DNA of 33,220 nt from Bdellovibrionales bacterium RIFOXYD1_FULL_55_31 (GTDB lineage: Bacteria > Bdellovibrionota > UBA1018). The notes under the pieces were generated by a model that made no database searches, was not told where the DNA came from, and worked only from the letters and a program-made list of their open reading frames with translations. Below, piece by piece: positions 21,777 through 31,000 of this stretch; position 1 is the stretch's first letter; each line of letters begins with the position of its first letter. The stretch covers positions 1 to 33,220 of the forward strand of contig MEQK01000029.1 of assembly GCA_001770175.1 (NCBI GenBank), written 5' to 3'. The position numbers were made by a program, and so were the translations under genes.

Positions 21777-22454
21777 ATGATCGGGATTGTGGCTAAGAAC
21801 GAGCTGGATTGTGAGTACTACAAAGGAATTATCGGGAATGTCGCGGCTGTCCGGATTTTTCACAGTCTGGACGCCTTGAAGCAGAACCACGCCAAAGAAG
21901 CGTTTCTTGGGTTTGTAGTCGATTCGAGGGCGGTGGTCAGCGGTTCTCCGGAGGAAAAGCAATTTTTCGGTGAACTCGAAAAGTCATTCCCGGTTTTGAG
22001 GGTGACCATCAATCCTTTGAGCCAGAAATGCACGGGGGTTGTGCATTCGAGCACCATGAGTGAACACGATGCCTTTCGATGGCTTTTCGATCAGTGTTCC
22101 GGAGCTAAGCCGAAGGCCATTCGGAATCGAAGACGACGACCGGTTTTTCTCAACCTTACGATTTCAACCGGACTTTCCACCTCAGAGAAAGAAGCGATTC
22201 GTGCGAATACCGCGGATGCGTCTGACGAAGGTATGTTCATTGTGAGTCTTGCGGATAAAAAGCCGGGAGATCGCGTTTTCGTCACCGTTCGGGATTTTTC
22301 GGATTCCACGCCGATCGAGGGGGAAGTTCGGTGGTGTCTGCCCTGGGGTGCAAGTTCACATCACCTGCCCGGGTTCGGTATCCAAATTACGAAAATGAGC
22401 ACGGTCCAGATCAGCGAGCTTGATTCGCACTGCGACAGGGTCTCAATCCGTTAA
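21777..22454 (+). CDS. PilZ-domain protein with N-terminal receiver-like region
   Basis: A 225-residue soluble protein. Residues ~1-105 have a receiver-like alternation (MIGIVAKNELDCEYYK, AFLGFVVDSRAV with an acidic strand end, VLRVTINP) but lack a clear phosphoryl-acceptor set, so it may be a pseudo-receiver. Residues ~113-215 form a PilZ domain with both c-di-GMP motifs intact: arginine motif RNRRRR (116-121) and DASDEG (147-152). It is therefore a better cyclic-di-GMP binder than the membrane PilZ protein at 8099-9040. The ATG has AGGGAGG about 7 nt upstream, inside a hairpin. The stop abuts the convergent pseudouridine-synthase stop in TTAATTAA. It probably transmits c-di-GMP to a motility or surface process; the partner is unknown. 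Confidence 0.75.
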   Translation: MIGIVAKNELDCEYYKGIIGNVAAVRIFHSLDALKQNHAKEAFLGFVVDSRAVVSGSPEEKQFFGELEKSFPVLRVTINPLSQKCTGVVHSSTMSEHDAFRWLFDQCSGAKPKAIRNRRRRPVFLNLTISTGLSTSEKEAIRANTADASDEGMFIVSLADKKPGDRVFVTVRDFSDSTPIEGEVRWCLPWGASSHHLPGFGIQITKMSTVQISELDSHCDRVSIR

Positions 22455-23522
22455 TTAAAGTTCGGATTCATTGGAAGGCTCGCGCTCTTCAGAATCCCCC
22501 GATGGAGCGGGTGTTTTCACCGCCTTAGGCCAGTCGAAAGGCAATGCTGCTTCCAGTTCGAGCGCCATTCCGTTTCGCAAAGGAAATCTGAGACGCCAGG
22601 CGTGCAGCCATAACCGGCTGGACGGCGCCCCTTTGTACAGCGGGTCGCCGAGGATAGGCCACCGAATGGAAGCCAAATGACATCGGATTTGATGCATGAC
22701 CCCGGTTTCAATCTCGATTTCGAGATCCGCCGTGATGCTCGGCTTTTCTGAGTCAGGGTTCGAGGAGATGAGTTCCACCGAACGCAAATAAGTCGTCGCC
22801 GACAGGGGCTTGCCGCGAATCCGTGTTTTGAGTTCGGGACGGTTTCTGACGAGCGCTATCATTCTTTTTGTGGAACGGATGTCGTGGGCTAGCGGAAAAT
22901 CTATGGTCGTTTTAGGCGGCAATCTAGGTTCGTGGCTTTTCGCGATCGCGCGGTAGATTTTTCGTACGCCGCCTTCTTTCCATTCCGCCTTGAGACGGTC
23001 AAATTCGTCCTGAGTTTTCGCGAAAACGAGCAATCCGCTTGTTCCCGTATCCAAGCGGTGAAGAATCCCAGGTTCCAGTCGGCTCGAACCGACGAGTGCC
23101 AGTTCTGGAATTCGCGCAAGAGCGGCGTTTGCGGCAGTGTTCATCTCTTCCGGTCCATGCGGAATGGAAGGAACCCCGGAGACCTTGTGCAGGACGAGCA
23201 GATCCTTGTCCTCGTAAACGATGGGGAGAAAACATCCAACGGGAGATGGGCGCGCTTTAGGCTCGGCCAATGTCTTCGGATTCCAATTCAGGATTGTGAC
23301 CTCATAATCACCTGGTTCAAGCCGCTCGGAACCACTAGCTGGCGCGCCGTTCAGGAGCACCTGGTTTCTCGAGAACAGCGGTTTCAGTGCGGCACGCGAG
23401 AGGTCCGGCGTCTCGGTTCGAAGCTCGGGAAGCAGAAGCTGGTCGAGTCGCGGTTCCTCGCCTGATCGCTGCGGATCGGGATTGCAATGCAAGGTGAGCT
23501 TTAGGGTCCAGGTGTCGTCCAT
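22455..23522 (-). CDS. RluA-family RNA pseudouridine synthase
   Basis: A 355-residue enzyme that isomerises uridine to pseudouridine in rRNA or tRNA. An S4-like RNA-binding region (about 24-75, RLDQLLLPEL ... SRNQVLLNGAPASG) precedes the catalytic domain. That domain has the motif HRLDTGTSGLLVFAK (155-169; D158 is the predicted catalytic Asp) and the later MHQIRCHLASIRWPILGDPLY, both standard for RluA/RluC/RluD. Exact specificity (23S sites or TruC-like tRNA) cannot be read. It starts 9 nt after the Cys-rich lipoprotein gene with a GGAAG ribosome site, so it is the last gene of the lipoprotein operon, a functional mismatch that may reflect convenience of transcription. Confidence 0.92.
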   Translation of the reverse strand: MDDTWTLKLTLHCNPDPQRSGEEPRLDQLLLPELRTETPDLSRAALKPLFSRNQVLLNGAPASGSERLEPGDYEVTILNWNPKTLAEPKARPSPVGCFLPIVYEDKDLLVLHKVSGVPSIPHGPEEMNTAANAALARIPELALVGSSRLEPGILHRLDTGTSGLLVFAKTQDEFDRLKAEWKEGGVRKIYRAIAKSHEPRLPPKTTIDFPLAHDIRSTKRMIALVRNRPELKTRIRGKPLSATTYLRSVELISSNPDSEKPSITADLEIEIETGVMHQIRCHLASIRWPILGDPLYKGAPSSRLWLHAWRLRFPLRNGMALELEAALPFDWPKAVKTPAPSGDSEEREPSNESEL

Positions 23523-23531
23523 GTTCTTCCG

Positions 23532-25823
23532 TTAAAAGTCGGGCCGCAGGCAAGGGGCGCTTGGTTCCAAATGCGCGGTTGTCGGGGTGGCCGTGTCGCT
23601 CGTAACCGCGACATTGGTTCCGCAACATCCTTTGCTTGGGGTCCTCTTTCCAGTCTTTCCGCTATTGTTATCATATGTCAGCGTGCAATTGTAAACCGGG
23701 TTGGAGGCAATTGCCTCCTCGACTTTGTCCGGCGGAGCGAGTAGCGGGAATCTGCCCCACATAACGGTGTTGATCGCGGTGCGATCGCAAGTTTTGTCAG
23801 CGCATATATTTTGCCCGGCCATTTCATCGACGACGAGATCCGCCGGATGACGGGCGAAAGCGGTGGGAGCCGAAACGGCGGGCGGAATCGGGCATCCGGC
23901 CCCGGTGGCGGCTGGGTAGTTCGAGGCGGAAATCGAATTCAGGGCTGTCGTCGCCGTACATGCCTCACTTGCGGAGTTTTTCGAAACATGCGAGGTGAAT
24001 GGTTTGACTTTTCCGATGTAAAGCCGCTTCGTATTATCCAAAGAGTCAAGTTGCGGGATGTTGTCGTTTTGGGTCGGATAGACTTCCGCACACCAGGCGA
24101 CGTTCCCTTCTGAATCTTTGGCGAAATGCAGGGGAGGATCGACCACCTGTGGTGATGCCTGAGGTGCGCATGCCAGGAACTCGGTATCTTCGACATAATA
24201 CGGAACCCAGGGTTTGATCGGTCTGATGTGCAGCTCGGGAAGAACCGGATTTCTGACGTTAACCGTTCCGATCGTCACAATCGATTTTTCGTAATCCGTA
24301 GTGAAAAGTGGAATTGCCGCTGAACACGAAGCAACGCCGTCTGTCGAGGCATCCGAGTTCGGGAATTGTATTCCGTCAACGTTTTTTCCGTTCCAGCGGG
24401 AATCGCTGGTGGAGGCATAAACGGGCTTGTAGCCTCCTGGATAGGCTGGATCGGATTGCTTGAGAACTGCCTTGGCATCAAAGAAGGCGAATGGACAAGG
24501 TTTGGGTCCGAGCATTGTGTATGGCTTCAGCGGGTCCGCGGTTCCTGCCGCTACTGGACGGTCCAGTACATAGATCGTGTCGCTTGCGGGTGCCTGGTTG
24601 ATCGGAGACCCGTTCGTGTCGAACACCGGAGGATAAATGGCGATGTAGCGTCTCAATCTGTAGGTGAAGCGGATCATCCCGGCCGCGTCTTTGAAAAACG
24701 GGCATGTGCCATCTTTGTTCGGGCGCGCGGCGAAACCGAGACATGAGGAGGTCCGGGACGCCGAATCGAACGGAATCAGGTCGTTGCTGAAACATTTCGT
24801 CCCGTTTGAGGTCGCGGTACCATCAGAAACCTTGGTGTATGCTTCGACTCCGATTGGGAAATCGGCCGTCGGTCCGAGCGAGAGAGCGAAGGATTTGTCG
24901 AGCGGCCAGGTATGTCCCGTTCCCGTATTCGAGAGGATAGGCTCCTTGACCTGTGGGCAGATATACCGGGCGTTGCTGAGGTTAATATCGCCGCGCTCAC
25001 TGTCCCTGATATAGAAATTGTAATAATAAGCTTGAGCCGAATTTTCAGGCGCCGGCATGTTCTCGCATCCATCCGGCATCGAGGTGGTTCCGATTTTCTG
25101 TACACAAAACTGGGTCGCGGACGGGTAAATTGCCGTATCGCTCGCGTTCGTCTTGGTGGCCCTCATCAGCTTGTTTCGAACGGCCATGCCGCGTTTGAAC
25201 TGCTCATAACAGCTATATCGCACGATATTGTCGAAGTACCTGCCTTGGTTGTCCTGAAAACTCCCGACCAGGCCCACGTTGGTCTTCGTGAAATTGTAGG
25301 CCGTCATGCTGAATTGGTTCGGATTACTCGGGCCCGGAATGATTGAAACCCGGATTTGCGTCCCATTCGGGACTTCCTGATTGTACGCCTGGGGCGCATT
25401 GCACGTGACCAGGTTCGGTTGCACTTCGAGAGCATTGGTCGTCACGGTGCGCGGAATCATGATCGATGATCCGGTCGTTTGGTTCACCTCGGACCAGGAA
25501 AACTGGCATAGGCAGGGTTTGGGAGTCAGTGTCGATTCGGTAGTCAAAGAACAGTCGTTCGAAATCATCTCAGTCTGGGACGACTTGAAAAATACGGTCA
25601 CGACGGGAGGGGTGCTCTGATTCTGAGCATTGGGAATGGTTACGCGTGAGATCTGGTAGGGGGTGCCCAGCGATACAGTCGGGCTCGCTGTTGGCGATGT
25701 CAACTCGTTGAAGGTCTTGGTGACCCTGGAATTCATGCAGGAGGAGTAGAGGAGAATCGAGGAAGTCATGATCAGCACTTCCGGGATACGCATGATCGTT
25801 CTTGAGTTTGCAATCAGTCTCAT
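23532..25823 (-). CDS. Large Cys-rich envelope lipoprotein, paralogue-like to the next upstream gene
   Basis: A 763-residue protein from ATG 25823 (AGGA 7 nt upstream); a TTG two codons earlier is less likely. The N-terminus is a lipoprotein-like signal ending ILLYSSC (Cys29), although Tyr at -3 makes the lipobox atypical. The mature protein is Ser/Thr/Pro/Asn-rich with about 24 cysteines, suggesting many disulfides at the cell surface. Its first ~200 residues share a pattern with the lipoprotein at 25833-27773: a C-x-C followed by an aromatic strand, a later single Cys after a hydrophobic strand (LVTC versus LIRC), then a YSC/YQC step. No enzymatic motif is seen. Probable role: extracellular structural or adhesive protein. 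Function is unassigned. Confidence 0.75.
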   Translation of the reverse strand: MRLIANSRTIMRIPEVLIMTSSILLYSSCMNSRVTKTFNELTSPTASPTVSLGTPYQISRVTIPNAQNQSTPPVVTVFFKSSQTEMISNDCSLTTESTLTPKPCLCQFSWSEVNQTTGSSIMIPRTVTTNALEVQPNLVTCNAPQAYNQEVPNGTQIRVSIIPGPSNPNQFSMTAYNFTKTNVGLVGSFQDNQGRYFDNIVRYSCYEQFKRGMAVRNKLMRATKTNASDTAIYPSATQFCVQKIGTTSMPDGCENMPAPENSAQAYYYNFYIRDSERGDINLSNARYICPQVKEPILSNTGTGHTWPLDKSFALSLGPTADFPIGVEAYTKVSDGTATSNGTKCFSNDLIPFDSASRTSSCLGFAARPNKDGTCPFFKDAAGMIRFTYRLRRYIAIYPPVFDTNGSPINQAPASDTIYVLDRPVAAGTADPLKPYTMLGPKPCPFAFFDAKAVLKQSDPAYPGGYKPVYASTSDSRWNGKNVDGIQFPNSDASTDGVASCSAAIPLFTTDYEKSIVTIGTVNVRNPVLPELHIRPIKPWVPYYVEDTEFLACAPQASPQVVDPPLHFAKDSEGNVAWCAEVYPTQNDNIPQLDSLDNTKRLYIGKVKPFTSHVSKNSASEACTATTALNSISASNYPAATGAGCPIPPAVSAPTAFARHPADLVVDEMAGQNICADKTCDRTAINTVMWGRFPLLAPPDKVEEAIASNPVYNCTLTYDNNSGKTGKRTPSKGCCGTNVAVTSDTATPTTAHLEPSAPCLRPDF

Positions 25824-25832
25824 ACTCAATTC

Positions 25833-27773
25833 CTAGTCGGGTTGAATCACGCATGCCGGAAAAACTCCGGGCCGTGTTGGATCGTTCGCGGGAGGATCGC
25901 CGTTATTGCCGATATCATGGAGCTTAAGGCCATAGTTGATGCGTCGTCTGGGGTCGCAGTCGCCTGGTGCGGGATGGTCCGGGTCGGGAGACAGGCAATC
26001 CCCCTTGCCCATGAACCGATACGGGATATAGGGATCTCTTTTGGTCACTGACGAGTTCTGCATATCCGCGGCCATGATGGTCACCGGAGATACCACGAAC
26101 AGAAAATCAGCGTGATCGAGTGGGACGGGATAGCTGGCCCAGGTACCCGCGCTATCGTCATATGGAACCCGGGTCGATTTGCTCGGGGAGTTCGGGTTCG
26201 GGAAACCGTCTGAACCCGTGCAGAGGTTCATCGGCTTACTCCGGTCGGTGCAGAAAGCAGCGTCGGCTCGCCAGACATCGGTCCCGAGTGGAAGCGGATA
26301 CGGGCTGTAGTCGAATGCGCCGGAACTGGTGCCGTTCATCGGAGAGCGTATTGCTGAACCATTTGCTTGAGTCGTGCAGCCTGGTCCATCCCACCCCGGG
26401 CCATTACCCACGGGACCAATGGCACAGGGATCGGTGAGCCCATTCAGCATCACGCAGCTGTAAGGGTACAGAATTCGTGCGGCTAAAGGGACTGACGGGG
26501 CGACGACGGCATCTCCAATCGCCGGCATTCCGAGGCAGTTCGGGAATACCTGGCCTCCTGTCGGATAAGTGCCCGGATTGCAGTCGATCCTGCCCAGGCG
26601 GGTGATGCCGGTGCTGGTCCGGTACTGTCGAGCCGGGAGATCGGCTCTGAAGAGCCAGAGTTTCGCCCAGTGAAATCCGGGAGGAATCACCGTGTTGTCC
26701 GGACAGGTCTCGGTATTTGAACTTGTCGCGACCGGGGTGGCCGCCCATCCGATCGGAGGATACGGATTACCGTTCGTGTTCGCGGTCGTATTTCGCCCGG
26801 GGATGATGTAGGCGTTTATCGGAACCGAGAAAACCCCGGTGGGCGCTTTGGCGAGGTAAAAAGTAGAGCGGTCATGCTGCCGGTCCTGAGGCGGATAAAT
26901 GATTTTGCTGCCGGCAGCGATCCCGAGACTGTAAACAGTCAGATCAAAATTCATCGCCGGATCGTTGGGCTTGGACGGGCAATGCCACTTCCATGAGTAG
27001 GTCGTGTCACCTGCGTAGAGCGCCATTGCGCGGCCCATATTCGTGGTGAAAAAATTAAGCGCGTAAGCCAGGCGAGGGTCTTCTGATTGGATCGGGTCAT
27101 AGAGCTGCACATCGAAAAGGTAAGGAATGTGGACGATATCCCTGCACTGATATCGTTGCGCGAGAACAAAAGAAGCAGAATCCGTCGGATCAAGCGTGCT
27201 GCCGGTACCCATGAGTGAAACATTGAGCTCATTTGAATAAGCGCCGTCCAGCTGTGTGATGTGGATCTTGACGGCGACTTTCGAGACAGCTGAAGGGATC
27301 GCTTCCGGACTGCTGCTTCCGTCATATCCGCAGCGAATCAGGTTTGATTCACGGTAAACCGTGTCGGCTTCGATCGTTTCCTCGTTCCCGTTCGGGTTCG
27401 TGAAGGTGTATACGCATTTGCAGGTTGTTGCGCTCGCGCCGCCTTCTTCGGAGTTTTGCCCGCCACCGCTGTTTTCCTTCGAAACACAATACTGCCCCAT
27501 GGCCCCACTGCCATCACCCACGAGATCAAAGCTGCCTGGTCTATAAGTGCTCTTGACGACCCTCGAAAGAGTCAGCATGGAACTTTCGTTCGGAGGCGGG
27601 ACGTTAGATTCGATGTTTCCGCCGGTCAGGCGCGCGGCAGACTTCAACAAATTGTTCGTGCATCCGAGCGGGCCCGCGAGGAGGCCGCACAAAACAAAAG
27701 CAGCGATCCCGAATCTGGCGATCCGGGTTGGCGGACGACTCCATTTTGCGACGAACTTACCCTTCGTCAACAC
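25833..27773 (-). CDS. Large Cys-rich envelope lipoprotein, function unknown
   Basis: A 646-residue protein starting at GTG (no suitable ATG; a purine-rich GGGAGCAGGGG lies just upstream). A twin basic N-terminus leads to the signal GIAAFVLCGLLAGPLGC (lipobox LGC, Cys38, Thr at +2, so outer-membrane sorting is expected). The mature chain is Pro/Gly/Asn-rich with about 17 further cysteines and several strand-like repeats. Its N-terminal third resembles that of the downstream lipoprotein (25823). The central AKAPTGVFSVPINAYIIPG segment may be an immunoglobulin-like or beta-sandwich region, but no named family is clear. The next gene starts 9 nt after the stop, so the two are co-transcribed. Confidence 0.75.
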   Translation of the reverse strand: MLTKGKFVAKWSRPPTRIARFGIAAFVLCGLLAGPLGCTNNLLKSAARLTGGNIESNVPPPNESSMLTLSRVVKSTYRPGSFDLVGDGSGAMGQYCVSKENSGGGQNSEEGGASATTCKCVYTFTNPNGNEETIEADTVYRESNLIRCGYDGSSSPEAIPSAVSKVAVKIHITQLDGAYSNELNVSLMGTGSTLDPTDSASFVLAQRYQCRDIVHIPYLFDVQLYDPIQSEDPRLAYALNFFTTNMGRAMALYAGDTTYSWKWHCPSKPNDPAMNFDLTVYSLGIAAGSKIIYPPQDRQHDRSTFYLAKAPTGVFSVPINAYIIPGRNTTANTNGNPYPPIGWAATPVATSSNTETCPDNTVIPPGFHWAKLWLFRADLPARQYRTSTGITRLGRIDCNPGTYPTGGQVFPNCLGMPAIGDAVVAPSVPLAARILYPYSCVMLNGLTDPCAIGPVGNGPGWDGPGCTTQANGSAIRSPMNGTSSGAFDYSPYPLPLGTDVWRADAAFCTDRSKPMNLCTGSDGFPNPNSPSKSTRVPYDDSAGTWASYPVPLDHADFLFVVSPVTIMAADMQNSSVTKRDPYIPYRFMGKGDCLSPDPDHPAPGDCDPRRRINYGLKLHDIGNNGDPPANDPTRPGVFPACVIQPD

Positions 27774-28047
27774 ACCCCTGCTCCCGTCATTATAAGCGCT
27801 GCAAAGCCCATGCGATCGAAAAAGGGTCTGAAAACAGGGCTTTCAATTGTGAAAATGCCCATTTGCGGCTGTTTCAGTCCGTATTTTTCGTCTCGACTGC
27901 CGGGCTTCGCTGTTAAATAATGAAAGTGTAATGGAAATTTCCTCGCGCTATTCGTCCGTCGAAGCACTCGACAGTGAATAGTGCTTGGCCAGTTTATCTT
28001 CGCGTGATCAGAGTGGATTTTCAAAAGATGTTCCGTTTTCATCTGTG
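27774..28047. other. 274-bp gap inside the lipoprotein operon, no supported gene
   Basis: A minus-strand ORF (28051-27767) starts at a GTG overlapping the Kelch gene stop, but its composition is not protein-like. The gap holds a perfect 7-bp inverted repeat (AAGCACT 27962-27968, AGTGCTT 27980-27986). It also holds a perfect minus-strand TATAAT (27789-27794), which lacks a good -35 and lies too near the next start for a normal leader. An internal promoter for the downstream genes may lie here, but I cannot place one with confidence. Confidence 0.4.
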
Positions 28048-31000
28048 TCACCGGTAACCCAGTTTGAAGAGAGTGGCGCGGACCAGAATCCCGCTCCCCG
28101 AGTGTCGTTCGATCCGGATCCGGTCGATTCCAGGGTCGATTGATAATGGGATTACGACTTGTTCGTCTTGCAGCTGGCCGGATGGCGGGGCCAGTATTGA
28201 AATCGTGTGCGCGATTTTCGGAAAACTTTCATTCAGGGCATAGCTGAAATAGCGTGGCTGGAGAATCTGGCTCAACACGTCTGACGATTGCCCGGTTTTT
28301 ATCAGATGCACCTTAAAGACGGCGTTTTCGCCGGGTTGCATGCGGAGGGAATCGGGACGTTGGTTCGATGAGCCAAGTGCGAAATAAGTTAAGTTAAGTA
28401 ACAGATTTTCATTAGGCCCGAGCTGCGTACGATCGATATCGATGTAAGCGCCCCCGGCGAGCAGCTTGTTTACGGTCGGATCCGTCGTCGCCAGAGGCCC
28501 TTTGTTTTGGCACGAATGATCAAGCATCGTGTAATAGCCCGTATTGTACCCCGAAGCCGGCACGAACACGGCGGCCGCGCTTGAGAGGCCGTTTCCGGAC
28601 GGGACCTGCGAATCCGGAATGTTTCCGAACGTCGTAACGGCGGTCCAGTGATAGCAAGGCGTCGCGGCGGAATCGTCTCTCCGTGCCGTCCAGACTTCCG
28701 GTAGCGAGTAGCTTCCACTGCTCCAGTTCACTGCTTTCGTCAAAGGAGTGCCTGTGGGGACTACGAGATCTCCGACGGCGAAACCGCCAACCATGATCAG
28801 TTTGCGAGACAAAGGGTCGTAACTGAGCGAATGCCCGTATCGGCTGACGGGAGAGGCGGATCCTTCGCATTTGTCGACGGCCGCCCAGCTGCCCTGGGGA
28901 TTAGCCGTACTCGGGGGCGTATACTCCAGAACCCAGGGGATTCCGTTCAATCGTCCGGCCGAATTGTCAGTGACGGCCCGTGGAGGTGCCGCCGTGGTTC
29001 CGGTCCTTCCACCGACGAGGATAATCCGATCATGAATGGGATCGTAAGCTCCCGCACCGAGGAAGGACCCGGTATTCCCCGGGTTGCGCGTGTTTGTGGG
29101 CGGGTTGAACACTGTTCCGGTGTCCGGCTTTTTTCTGATCCAACGGCCGATGTACGCACTGCTTGGGCTGGGTGAGCTGGGATTCGCGTCCGACGCCGAA
29201 GCCGGCGCGTTCGCGTCGCAGGCCGACCCCGGAATCACCGAAAGCCCATTCCAAGTTTCACCAGTGGAACCTGGACAGAATTTGTAGACGTGATCGAGCG
29301 TATTGTACTCGCCCGATTTCAAGCGGCCCCCGAACAAATAGATCTCGGGAATTCTCAGTGGTTTGGCCGCGGTACTGGAATCCAGTGTGGGTTGTGACAT
29401 GGTGCGAGTTACCATGACGGCACCGGCAAGCGGTGGAGGGGAGAGTTCGGTTGTTTCCCCCGTATCACTGACCGCGGCGGCATTAAAAGCTTGACGCTTT
29501 TTGAATTCCGACAGCGACGCCGGGAGACCACCGTTGTATCCGGCGCCGAGAAGCTGGACGCGATTCCAGGAGTGCGTATCGAAATCGTACATCAAGGTAT
29601 CCCCGAGCGTCGGGGCCACGAAGTACTGCGAAAAGTTCTGCCAGTTGTCCCCAGCCACGGCCGGCGCGTGAAGCCCCACCTCTCCGCCGAACAGAATAGC
29701 GCGATGCGCGGTTTGGCTACCTCCGTTGATCGTGTAATCCGCGGTGGATATCGCCGCGAGGGTTCGGGGAGGTAATTCGTTCATTCTGATCCACTGACCT
29801 TGTGACCCGCTTATGGTGGGATTCGCCGTGGGATCAAAAAGCCAGCGGTCGGTGAAGTACCCGCTGCCATCGGTTCCGCCTTCCATGAAGATTCCGAAAG
29901 AGCACGGGCGTTCCTTTGAGCAAGTGCTCTCACCGTTGGCATTCCCGAAATTAGCTTCAATGTTTCTGTTATAATAGTTGGCTTCGACCATTCGATGGGA
30001 TCGACGGGCTTGCGGGCAGTTGGGATAGCAGGTCAGGCCGTTTTCCGGGGTGAGTTGACGCCAGGAGAAGCTGCATGATTCTGTCGCGCAATTTCCGATG
30101 ACTCTCAATTCCCAGGTGTAAGGATTCATGAATCCGGTAACTCGGTTGTAACCTCCAAAAACGTAAAAGTTTTGCGTCACGTGACTGAAAACCATGGCAG
30201 CATTCGTTAAAGCGGTCGGCGAACTTGGTACGGTTTTGTAAGCCCATGAGGGCGTCCCGCCGTTGTTGTACAAGTAGTAAATCCTGGCTGGATCCGCCAT
30301 GGTTGGCGCGCCGGGAGCCGATGGGTCTGGTGTCGTCATTCCACCCCAGGCAACAATGATGACGTTCCTGTCCCCGCCGGTGTTTCCGTCCAGCCCGCGG
30401 GCGGCGGCCATTCCGGCGGCTCTCGGGGCGGATCCGGCGAACCCGACGGTGATTCTGGCGGCAAGGTTATTGCTGAATCTCCAATAAGAGCCGGGTTGTC
30501 GGAAATCGCAAGTCAGGGAGCCGTTCGTCGCGTACTCTTTACAGTCTGTCCCGCCGAAATAGACTGCTTCGTTTTCATATAAGTTGAAGCCTGGGAGAAG
30601 CGTTGATCCCCCGAACCAGGGTACGCCGTTTACGCCGGCATCCGACCAGTTCGATGGCGAGCGCTGGGTTCCATCCGGCAGGTTCGGAACACCGATGAAT
30701 GCCGCGGTATCGGCGCCTGCTTTTGTGTTGAGCATCATGGCGCCGCACGTGTTCAGGTCAAGGCAACCCGCGCCGCCCGGGGTGTTCTTCGTCAATGACG
30801 AGTCGAATCCGCCCATTCCGACGAGCATTGATTCGTGGGTTCCTGAATTGTTCCGGAGGGCGGTGATTCCGAAATTCACCGCACTGTTCAGACTGCCACC
30901 GCGAGGAGGGAAGTCCGGCAGGTATTGCGAAGTCTGGGCGGAGTTGCTCGTCAGCTGTGTATGATAACTGTCCAGCCATTGAGTGGGATTATCTCCGACT

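Noticed and set aside
27789-27794. Perfect minus-strand TATAAT before the Cys-rich lipoprotein gene
   Set aside because: No acceptable -35 at 16-18 nt, and the start point would fall on the ribosome site.
27767-28051. 94-residue minus-strand ORF with GTG overlapping the Kelch stop
   Set aside because: The position suits an operon gene, but the residue composition is not protein-like, there is no signal or domain, and it overlaps the next gene start.
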